Shown: positions 1 through 5,022 of the stretch, one piece after another | How the letters are laid out: each line of letters starts with the position of its first letter | Position numbering within the stretch: position 1 is the first letter of the stretch | Assembly: GCA_903877345.1 (NCBI GenBank) | Contig: CAIRDL010000099.1 | Location: 1 to 11,914, forward strand | Direction of reading: 5' to 3' | DNA length: 11,914 nucleotides | Source of the DNA: an uncultured Oscillochloris sp. | GTDB taxonomy: Bacteria > Chloroflexota > Chloroflexia > Chloroflexales > Chloroflexaceae | Translations under genes and position numbers: made by a program | The notes under the pieces: model-generated | What the model was told of the DNA's origin: nothing | Seen by the model: only the letters and a program-made list of their open reading frames with translations | The model's database searches: none

Positions 1-37
1 AGCGTCCGTAAGCTCAGCCAGCGTCCGTTGTCAGTAG

Positions 38-97
38 TCACGCATCACGCATCACGCATCACGCATCACGCATTACGCATTACGCATCACGCATTAC
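38..97. repeat. Heptamer tandem repeat (TCACGCA family)
   Basis: Eight consecutive 7-bp units occupy 38-93: five TCACGCA, two TTACGCA and one TCACGCA, followed by a partial TTAC. The array ends about 27 bp before the bchL start codon, so it lies in or next to that gene's upstream region. The same heptamer appears reverse-complemented at 11295-11322, and a relative (CACGTAT) at 11351-11515. Before the array, the 9-bp sequence AGCGTCCGT occurs twice (1-9 and 20-28). No gene is visible in 1-124. Confidence 0.9.
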
Positions 98-124
98 TGG
101 TCATAAAGAAAGTCGCAGGTCCGC

Positions 125-949
125 ATGTCCTTGATCATGGCAATCTACGGGAAGGGCGGCATTGGGAAAAGCACGACGAGCGCGAACCTCTCAGCGGCGA
201 TGGCCCTGAAAGGGGCGAAAGTGCTCCAAATCGGCTGTGACCCCAAACACGACAGCACCTTTCCCCTCACAGGGCTATTGCAGCCAACGGTGATTGATGT
301 CCTCCAAGAAGTGGATTTCCACATTGAGGACGTGGCGCGGGAAGATGTGATTGTGACCGGCTTTGCGGGCGTGGACGCCCTTGAGGCGGGTGGCCCGCCG
401 GCAGGCAGCGGTTGCGGCGGCTACGTGGTGGGCGAGACGGTGAAGCTGCTCAAGGAGTTTGGGCTTTATCACAAATACGATGTGATCGTTTTCGACGTAT
501 TGGGTGATGTGGTCTGCGGCGGCTTTTCGGCACCACTGAACTACGCTGATTACGGCATCATTATCGCCTGCAACGACTTTGACAGCATCTTCGCCGCCAA
601 TCGGCTCTGTTTGGCAATTGAACAGAAGAGCCATCGGCATAAAGTGGCAATGGCGGGCCTCATCGCTAATCGGGTTGATCCCGGCTTTGGCGGGACTGGC
701 TTGTTGGAGCAGTTCGTTGAGACGGTCGGGACGAAGATTATTGGGCGGGTGCCCTACCACGACCTGATCCGGCGCTCGCGTCTGGCAGGCAAAACCCTGT
801 TCCAGATGGAGGGCGAGGACGAGTTTAAGGCGCTGTGTATCAAGCCCTTCAACGACATGGCCGAGTACCTGTTGGGGCAGCCCGAAACGACCATCCCCAA
901 CCCCTTGCACGACCGGGCGATCTTCGATGTGGTTGGCGGTTGGAAGTAG
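125..949 (+). CDS. bchL: Light-independent protochlorophyllide reductase, iron-sulfur ATP-binding subunit BchL
   Basis: BchL is the NifH-like ATPase of dark-operative protochlorophyllide oxidoreductase. It hydrolyses MgATP and passes electrons to the BchN-BchB catalytic component, which reduces ring D of protochlorophyllide in bacteriochlorophyll synthesis. The 274-residue product has the P-loop YGKGGIGKS (residues 8-16). The DPKHDSTFPLTG segment (39-50) marks BchL rather than NifH or BchX. Cys97 (GSGCGG) and Cys131 (DVVCGGF) are the expected ligands of the [4Fe-4S] cluster bridging the homodimer. The C-terminal GGWK ending is usual for phototrophic Chloroflexi. ATG 125 is chosen because the family begins a few residues before AIYGKGG; its ribosome site is weak (AGG 5 nt upstream). 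Met5 is an alternative start. bchN and bchB are not in the window. A strong terminator follows 20 bp downstream, so bchL probably ends a transcript. Confidence 0.97.
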   Translation: MSLIMAIYGKGGIGKSTTSANLSAAMALKGAKVLQIGCDPKHDSTFPLTGLLQPTVIDVLQEVDFHIEDVAREDVIVTGFAGVDALEAGGPPAGSGCGGYVVGETVKLLKEFGLYHKYDVIVFDVLGDVVCGGFSAPLNYADYGIIIACNDFDSIFAANRLCLAIEQKSHRHKVAMAGLIANRVDPGFGGTGLLEQFVETVGTKIIGRVPYHDLIRRSRLAGKTLFQMEGEDEFKALCIKPFNDMAEYLLGQPETTIPNPLHDRAIFDVVGGWK

Positions 950-970
950 TGCCCTTGCGCTCACCCGTGT

Positions 971-1009
971 CCCCCCTGGCCCACAGACGGGCAAGGGGGG
1001 CTTTTTTTT
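971..1009 (+). terminator. Intrinsic terminator of bchL
   Basis: A 12-bp stem with one mismatch pairs 971-982 (CCCCCCTGGCCC) with 989-1000 (GGGCAAGGGGGG) around a 6-nt loop. It is followed by a run of eight T (1002-1009). This is a textbook rho-independent terminator and separates bchL from the downstream regulator. Confidence 0.93.
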
Positions 1010-1074
1010 GTTCGTATAGCCATCCTACGGGGATTGTAAAACGCGGCTTCAACCCGTGCCCCCTGTACCCGAAG

Positions 1075-1127
1075 GTAGGTCAGGCGGCTTGCCTGCATGT
1101 GGGCGGCAGGCTAGACGCAGGGCCTAC
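1075..1127. repeat. Imperfect inverted repeat upstream of the Crp/Fnr gene
   Basis: Two 22-nt arms (1075-1096 and 1106-1127) are complementary at 17 of 22 positions, beginning GTAGG and ending CCTAC, around a 9-nt loop. The element stops 13 nt before the ATG at 1141. It could be an interspersed palindromic repeat or a leader hairpin/operator of the regulator gene. The sequence alone does not decide between them, and no flanking target duplication is visible. Confidence 0.6.
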
Positions 1128-1140
1128 AAACTCGTGTATC

Positions 1141-1803
1141 ATGGCCCGCATGGTCACAGTCGAAGATCTCCGGGCCGCCCCGCTCCTCGCCTCGCTCGAT
1201 GTGGCAACCCTCGCCGACGTGGCCCGACGAGCACGGCACTGTAGTTTCCGCCCCGGACAACAGATTATGCTAGAGGGTGAGCAACCGCCGGGTCTCTTCT
1301 TGGTGCAACGCGGTCGCGTGCGCCTCTCACGCATGGCGACCGATGGGCGGGAACAGGTGCTAGCAATGGTCGGCCCCGGTGAACACTTCAACCCCGTCCC
1401 GCTCTTTGATGGTGGCTCAAACCCCAGCACCGCCCGCGCAATGAGCCCCGTGACCTGTTTGTTGCTGCCCCGCGCCGACCTCATCGCGCTGCTTCGCCGT
1501 CACCCCGACTTGGCGCTCGCCATGCTCAGTGCGATGGCGGGCGAACTGCGTGAACTGGTGCGCCTCGTCGAGGATTTAGCCTTCCGCTCGGTGCGAGCGC
1601 GGTTGGCCCGCCAACTGTTGGCCGAGGCGGGCGAAGGGGCTGCCGAGTTGACCCATCAAGAATTGGCCGAACGCGCTGGCACCGTTCGCGAAATGGCGGG
1701 CCGAGCTTTGCGCCGCTTGGCCGAAGAGGGTTTGGTGCGCCTCGAACGGGGCCGCGTGATCGTGCTTGACCCCGCTGGCCTGGCGCGGGTCGTTCAAGAG
1801 TAG
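1141..1803 (+). CDS. Crp/Fnr-family transcriptional regulator
   Basis: A 220-residue protein with the Crp/Fnr layout. Residues about 10-125 form a cyclic-nucleotide-binding-type beta-roll (GQQIMLEGEQPPGLFLVQRGRVRLS..). A long dimerisation helix follows, then a C-terminal winged helix-turn-helix (about 170-209), with recognition helix near TVREMAGRALRRLAEEG and wing LVRLERGRVIVLD. The N-terminal cysteine cluster of oxygen-sensing FNR is absent. The usual cAMP-contacting Arg-Ser pair is not obvious, so the effector is unknown. The same frame is open back into bchL, but ATG 1141 (or 1150) starts at the domain boundary and lies after the bchL terminator. Neither start has a clear ribosome site, so translation may be leaderless or depend on the hairpin at 1075-1127. 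Lying between bchL and a ferredoxin, it may control redox or pigment genes, but this is inference. Confidence 0.9.
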   Translation: MARMVTVEDLRAAPLLASLDVATLADVARRARHCSFRPGQQIMLEGEQPPGLFLVQRGRVRLSRMATDGREQVLAMVGPGEHFNPVPLFDGGSNPSTARAMSPVTCLLLPRADLIALLRRHPDLALAMLSAMAGELRELVRLVEDLAFRSVRARLARQLLAEAGEGAAELTHQELAERAGTVREMAGRALRRLAEEGLVRLERGRVIVLDPAGLARVVQE

Positions 1804-1837
1804 AGCAAGCTACGCAAACCCGAGTTATGAGACTTTA

Positions 1838-1849
1838 GTTGTAGACAAC
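1838..1849. promoter_or_regulatory. Possible operator half-palindrome upstream of ferredoxin
   Basis: GTTGT-AG-ACAAC is a perfect 5-bp dyad 89 bp before the ferredoxin start. A weak promoter-like pair (TTGTAG at 1839-1844, 17 bp, TAGTAA at 1862-1867) overlaps it. The spacing is shorter than that of a standard Crp/Fnr site, so the assignment is tentative. Confidence 0.3.
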
Positions 1850-1874
1850 AGACAGCGGGCATAGTAATCTAGGC

Positions 1875-1895
1875 GCGAACAACGTCCTTGTTCGC
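1875..1895 (+). other. Perfect 8-bp hairpin between regulator and ferredoxin genes
   Basis: GCGAACAA (1875-1882) pairs exactly with TTGTTCGC (1888-1895) around the 5-nt loop CGTCC. Only a short, interrupted T run follows (CTTTAT). It could be a weak terminator or attenuator after the regulator gene, or a 5' stabilising hairpin of the ferredoxin mRNA. Confidence 0.5.
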
Positions 1896-1937
1896 TGCAC
1901 CTTTATCGTGGTGTTGCTGTTGCTAGAGGAGAGACCT

Positions 1938-2174
1938 GTGCCGTACATTATCGCTGAGCCCTGTATCGGAAAAAAGGATGCTGCTTGTGTGGCTGTCTGC
2001 CCCGTAGAATGTATCTACGAAGGCGAGGACATGTACTACATCAACCCCGACGAGTGTATTGACTGCGGAGCCTGTGAGCCTGAGTGCCCGGTCGAGGCGA
2101 TCTTCGCCGACGATGCCCTGCCCGAGAAGTGGGCGAGCTTTGTTGAGAAGAACCGCAACTTCTTCGGAGCCTAG
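1938..2174 (+). CDS. 7Fe ferredoxin ([3Fe-4S][4Fe-4S])
   Basis: A small, acidic 78-residue electron carrier. The cysteine pattern matches the seven-iron ferredoxin family (Azotobacter FdI / Thermus type) with a one-residue offset. Cys9, Cys17 and Cys50 would bind the [3Fe-4S] cluster. Cys21, Cys40, Cys43 and Cys46 would bind the [4Fe-4S] cluster, and Cys25 is the extra free cysteine. GTG 1938 is chosen because AGAGGAGAG lies just upstream and homologues begin with the equivalent PYIIAEPCIG. An earlier in-frame start at 1908 would add ten unsupported residues. It follows the regulator gene by 134 bp with its own possible promoter, and a terminator lies about 170 bp downstream. In this setting it could donate electrons to reductases such as dark protochlorophyllide reductase; that partner is inferred. 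Confidence 0.95.
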   Translation: MPYIIAEPCIGKKDAACVAVCPVECIYEGEDMYYINPDECIDCGACEPECPVEAIFADDALPEKWASFVEKNRNFFGA

Positions 2175-2196
2175 TACGCCAACGAGAGATCGCTTG

Positions 2197-2288
2197 ATGA
2201 GCACACCACAAAGGCACGAAGCGCACAAAGATTGATCTGGTAGGCTCGGCATCTTTGTGTCCTTTGTGCCTTTGTGGTGAAATGAGCA
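2197..2288. repeat. MITE-like inverted repeat with flanking 7-bp direct repeats
   Basis: Arms 2204-2232 and 2251-2279 are reverse complements at 26 of 29 positions around an 18-nt loop. The right arm is made of CTTTGTGN octamers (2253-2260, 2262-2269, 2270-2277). The heptamer ATGAGCA occurs directly before the left arm (2197-2203) and again at 2282-2288, two bases after the right arm, as a target duplication would. No coding capacity is present. It lies in the ferredoxin 3' untranslated region. Confidence 0.65.
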
Positions 2289-2344
2289 AGCTCGTTGTAG
2301 GATTAGCTTGCGGTAGCACACGCAAGAAGCACCTAAGCTCTTCC

Positions 2345-2386
2345 AGCCCCCCACTTCCGCAAGGCGCAGTGGGGGGCTGTTTTTTT
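2345..2386 (+). terminator. Intrinsic terminator of ferredoxin transcript
   Basis: A perfect 11-bp stem, AGCCCCCCACT (2345-2355) with AGTGGGGGGCT (2368-2378), has a 12-nt loop and is followed by G and seven T (2380-2386). The T run is only on the plus-strand side, so it serves the ferredoxin rather than the convergent crcB gene. Confidence 0.92.
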
Positions 2387-2411
2387 GCATACAGCGCGGC
2401 ATGCCACGGCC

Positions 2412-2792
2412 TCAACTGCCGAATAAGCGCACAAGACTAGCACCTAAAAAGACGGCCACGAGGCCCAACCCCAGGCTCGACGCAACGTAGAACCCTGCCG
2501 CCACGAAATCGCCCCCGGTGATGAGACTGTAGGTTTCATAGCCGAACGAGGAAAAGGTCGTGAAGCCACCGAGAAGGCCGGTAACGAGCAGGAGTCGGAG
2601 TGGTTCGCTGAGGGGGAAGCGCGTGGCGGCAAGCGTGAGCAGGGCACCGATGACGAAGCAGCCGAGTAGATTGATGAGCAACGTACCGTAGGGAAAGGCC
2701 GTGCCGAAACGCTGTGCGACCCAGAGGCCGAGACCGTAGCGCAGGTTGGCCCCGATTGCCGCGCCCACAGCGACCGCGAGGATGTTTACCAT
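2412..2792 (-). CDS. crcB: CrcB/Fluc fluoride ion channel
   Basis: A 126-residue, very hydrophobic protein with about four membrane segments. It belongs to the CrcB (Fluc) family of dual-topology dimeric channels that export toxic fluoride. Diagnostic segments are the N-terminal GAAIGANLRYGL, the TLLINLLGCFVIG helix and GGFTTFSSFGYE, which carries the phenylalanine-rich fluoride path. The start is set at the ATG ending at 2792 (MVNILAVAVGAAIG), with AGGA about 9 nt upstream. An upstream in-frame ATG would add 13 residues not typical of the family. Length is normal for a single-gene homodimeric CrcB, and no second crcB copy is adjacent. No fluoride riboswitch consensus was recognised in the reverse complement of 2793-2950. 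It is convergent with the ferredoxin gene. Confidence 0.95.
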   Translation of the reverse strand: MVNILAVAVGAAIGANLRYGLGLWVAQRFGTAFPYGTLLINLLGCFVIGALLTLAATRFPLSEPLRLLLVTGLLGGFTTFSSFGYETYSLITGGDFVAAGFYVASSLGLGLVAVFLGASLVRLFGS

Positions 2793-3054
2793 GTGAAGGG
2801 TTCCTGATCGCATGAGCGGGAACAATAGCATGGCTGGATCCGCTCGTCAAAGCACAAGGTTTCAGGGGCCAGGTTTCAGCTTTCAGGTTAAGTGCATTCG
2901 AGAGCCTTGCGCTTGCCAAGACTGTAAAGTACATACGAACCTTGGCTTACAGTTGAACCCTGCAACCACATGCTCCTTGCGACTTTGCGGCTTGGCGGCT
3001 TTGCGTCAGATCGCTGGACTGTAAAGCTGGATTGAAGCGTGCCTACGCAAAAGG
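2793..3054. other. Repeat-rich spacer upstream of crcB
   Basis: About 260 bp without a credible gene. It holds three TTTCAG(G) copies (2860, 2874, 2881), a 10-bp direct repeat GACTGTAAAG (2920-2929 and 3017-3026), and a degenerate octamer tandem at 2976-3006. The crcB promoter must lie here if it is not read from the upstream gene; no clear -35/-10 pair was found. Confidence 0.6.
2976..3006. repeat. Degenerate CTTTGCGN octamer tandem
   Basis: Four adjoining units: CTTGCGA, CTTTGCGG, CTTGGCGG and CTTTGCGT. They resemble the CTTTGTGN units that build the inverted repeat at 2204-2279, which points to a shared intergenic repeat family. Confidence 0.6.
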
Positions 3055-3080
3055 ACGGCACCGTGCATGCACGGTGCCGT
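3055..3080 (-). terminator. 26-bp perfect palindrome, probable terminator of the secreted-protein gene
   Basis: The 13-nt arms 3055-3067 and 3068-3080 are exact reverse complements, giving a GC-rich hairpin (core GGCACCGTGCATGCACGGTGCC). Read on the minus strand it lies 25 bp after the stop codon of the gene at 3106-4362 and is followed by CCTTTTG. The short T run makes it a weaker intrinsic terminator. Its perfect symmetry would also allow protein binding. Confidence 0.7.
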
Positions 3081-3105
3081 CGTGCGGAGCAAACCAAGTG
3101 CAGAG

Positions 3106-4362
3106 CTACGGGACAAGAGTTTCGACTGCGGGCGGATCGTTCGGCATCAGCCCCGTCTGTTCAAGTGCCCCACCTTGGCCATACCCAAAGGCGTTGTTCA
3201 GATCTACCCTTGGTGCCGCATCAGTGGTTGGCGGAACTGCGGTGACAACGGGGTCGCCTGGTTGGAGCACGGCCACATCCTGCGAGATCACGACCCGACC
3301 GCTGTTCACCCCTTTCGCCGTGAACTTGTAGGTGCCGATGGGGAGCCGCTCATCGAAGGTAATATCTGCAAAGAACTCGCCGTAGATGTTAGTGTATTGG
3401 TCAGGCAGCGTCCGCACCGAGTTGTCAGGCAGCGTCACCCAAACGACGACCGGCTCGAAGGCGAAGAAGAATTGGCCCGCGATCTCAAACTGCCCGCCCT
3501 GCGTATTTTGCGGCGGTTGCTTCCAAGTGACCGCTAGGAGCGCGTAGCTGTTGGGGGTGGTCGGTTGGGCCGCGAGGTCAAAGGTCGCAATAACTTGGTA
3601 ATCGCTCCACTGTCCCAAGGCGGTGAAGGCGTAGCGGCCCGTGGCAAAACGTGAGTCGAAGGTGAACGAACTGGCAAAGCTACCGACATCGCTCGTAAAC
3701 TGGGTGGGATAGCCAATCACAGTACCATCGGGGGCAGTGATCCAGACTGACACGTTCTCTTGGGCCGCAAAGCCACGCCCGAACAGATTGACCGTGGCCC
3801 CGTGGAGACCGGCGGGGTCGCCGGTGGTATTATCCTCAACGATCAGGGTGGCCCGCCCATGGTTCATTGGCCCCATCGGCAGCGAATCAAGGGCAAAGAA
3901 GCCGCTCGCCAACCGATTGCTCGACCCGCCCAGCGCCGTCAACTCATAGCAACCGCGCGGCCATGTGGCCGAGGCAGTAAAGGGCGCGTAGAAGTCACCG
4001 CCGTTGCTCGTGACCGCAACCCAGGGGAAGTTCGGGGGCATATCAACGATACCGTCAAGCTTGCCCGCTGCGTTCGGACTGAAGACCCGCCCATCAGGAA
4101 AGACGATGGAGAGATAGACCTGCTCGTTATCCCAGAACTGCCGGAGGGCCACGCCAAACTCTTGGGTCTGGTAGACACGGGGCACATCACGCCCCGTGCG
4201 CGCACAACGGGCCACGCCATTCGTGCTGAGAGGGAACAGGAGCGCGCCCTGGTTATAGTCTTGGGCCGCCGACTTGAAGGCAAACAGGCTAAGCACGGTG
4301 GTTAGGACAAGGGCAAAACTGAGCGCAAAGACCTTCTTCGACCAATGCAGTTTCATGGTCAT
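3106..4362 (-). CDS. Secreted protein with three related beta-sandwich-like units, function unknown
   Basis: A 418-residue exported protein. Residues 1-33 form a signal peptide: basic start, hydrophobic core FALSFALVLTTVLSLFAF, and likely cleavage after SAA. Three similar beta-rich units follow, at about 68-158, 185-263 and 287-366. Each has a VxVW/VYLS strand before a [A/F/L]PD[G/N] turn and ends in the shared motif YELTALG, YAFTALG or YKFTAKG (139-145, 244-250, 345-351). This resembles bacterial Ig-like folds. Cys53 and Cys138 in the first unit could form a disulphide. The last 50 residues are proline-rich and low in structure, with no sortase signal or membrane anchor. The start sits behind GGGAGGA; ATG 4356, two codons in, is equally possible. 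It is divergent from a small membrane protein gene. No enzymatic motif was recognised; a cell-surface or matrix role is a guess. Confidence 0.85.
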   Translation of the reverse strand: MTMKLHWSKKVFALSFALVLTTVLSLFAFKSAAQDYNQGALLFPLSTNGVARCARTGRDVPRVYQTQEFGVALRQFWDNEQVYLSIVFPDGRVFSPNAAGKLDGIVDMPPNFPWVAVTSNGGDFYAPFTASATWPRGCYELTALGGSSNRLASGFFALDSLPMGPMNHGRATLIVEDNTTGDPAGLHGATVNLFGRGFAAQENVSVWITAPDGTVIGYPTQFTSDVGSFASSFTFDSRFATGRYAFTALGQWSDYQVIATFDLAAQPTTPNSYALLAVTWKQPPQNTQGGQFEIAGQFFFAFEPVVVWVTLPDNSVRTLPDQYTNIYGEFFADITFDERLPIGTYKFTAKGVNSGRVVISQDVAVLQPGDPVVTAVPPTTDAAPRVDLNNAFGYGQGGALEQTGLMPNDPPAVETLVP

Positions 4363-4602
4363 GGATCCTCCCGTATGATTTTGGGGTGGGGATGAGGAAG
4401 CTTGGCACCAGCTACCTATGGTGGAATACTGTTATAGTACTGATACGAGGCTGATACGCCTAGTATCGAATATTACAAGGGCCTTACACAAGGGTTAAAA
4501 TTAGTATACGTGCGGATTATTAGAATTAGGGCCGCACGCCTTCTGGCATAGCCCGCCACCGCTGTTTCCTCGGCGAACGGGTGCTACCATACGAGGATTA
4601 TT
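4363..4602. promoter_or_regulatory. Divergent, AT-richer intergenic control region
   Basis: This 240-bp spacer separates two divergent genes for exported proteins and should hold both promoters. GATAC occurs at 4442-4446 and 4453-4457 and its complement GTATC at 4463-4467, spaced about one helical turn apart. The last two form the dyad GATAC-N5-GTATC. A 7-bp hairpin pairs CGTGCGG (4509-4515) with CCGCACG (4532-4538). No convincing -35/-10 pair was found on either strand. Confidence 0.5.
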
Positions 4603-4896
4603 TTGGTCAGTGTACCTATGGCTATCCTTGCCCACTTCCTCTTGGCTATCCTGTTCGCAAGCAGCGTTGTTAACCCCAGTGTCGCTAGTCCGGGCGCAAC
4701 GCTGGCTCCGGTGCTTCAGCCACAGCAACCTACCCCCCAAGCTACAGGTGAGACGGGGCCACCACGTGGCACGCTAGGCATCGTCTTCGCCCTGCTCTGC
4801 ACCTTCAGCCTCTCGACCACCGCCCTCGTGAGCAGCCTCGCCATTAAGCGGCGGCTCAACCGCATTAGCCCCGACCCAAAGGAGCCGGAACGCTGA
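4603..4896 (+). CDS. Small exported single-pass membrane protein, function unknown
   Basis: A 97-residue protein of an unrecognised family. It has a signal-peptide-like N terminus (about residues 6-28, MAILAHFLLAILFASSVVNPSVAS). A Pro/Gln/Thr-rich linker follows (about 30-55, with QPQQPTPQATGE). Then comes one membrane helix (57-81, TLGIVFALLCTFSLSTTALV), and finally a basic then charged tail starting KRRL. The expected topology is linker outside and tail in the cytoplasm. TTG 4603 is preferred because GAGG at 4593-4596 gives 6-nt spacing. The next in-frame start, ATG 4618, lies 21 nt from that site. It is divergent from the secreted beta-sandwich protein and may share its regulation. It ends before a shared bidirectional terminator. 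Codon use and the clean SP-linker-TM layout support a real gene, but there is no homology evidence. Confidence 0.7.
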   Translation: MVSVPMAILAHFLLAILFASSVVNPSVASPGATLAPVLQPQQPTPQATGETGPPRGTLGIVFALLCTFSLSTTALVSSLAIKRRLNRISPDPKEPER

Positions 4897-4918
4897 TGCC
4901 CTGCGCATGCCGAAACCG

Positions 4919-4965
4919 TAAAGGGGCCACGCGCCTTGTCTTAGACAAGATGCGTGGCCCCTTTA
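4919..4965. terminator. Bidirectional terminator between convergent genes
   Basis: A perfect 14-bp stem (4919-4932 with 4952-4965, TAAAGGGGCCACGC) continues, after a 2x2 internal loop, into CTTGTC/GACAAG around a TTA loop. The A-rich/T-rich ends of the stem act as short U tracts on either strand. It lies between the small membrane protein gene (plus) and asnS (minus), so it can end both transcripts. Confidence 0.85.
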
Positions 4966-5022
4966 GCGTTTGGCCAAACTCGCCGCGCCCTGTCGCGGCA
5001 AATCTGCAATCTAAACCATGCC

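Noticed and set aside
38..97. CRISPR array at the repeat loci (also considered for 11351-11515)
   Set aside because: Units are 7-8 bp and directly adjoining, with no spacers and no cas genes in the window.
28..240. Open frame through the left heptamer array running into bchL in another frame
   Set aside because: It is driven by the repeat and overlaps bchL out of frame, with no protein-like composition after the repeat.
835..1140. N-terminal extension of the Crp/Fnr regulator back into bchL
   Set aside because: It would overlap the bchL 3' end and cross its terminator. The added residues resemble no domain, and the family starts near 1141.
2793..2950. Fluoride riboswitch upstream of crcB
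   Set aside because: The reverse complement lacks the conserved GGCGATG-type pseudoknot core. Only a weak GTTCC/GGAAC hairpin near the start codon was seen.
3760..4305. Plus-strand open frame opposite the secreted beta-sandwich protein
   Set aside because: The minus strand has a signal peptide, a ribosome site and internal repeats. The plus-strand product has no recognisable features.
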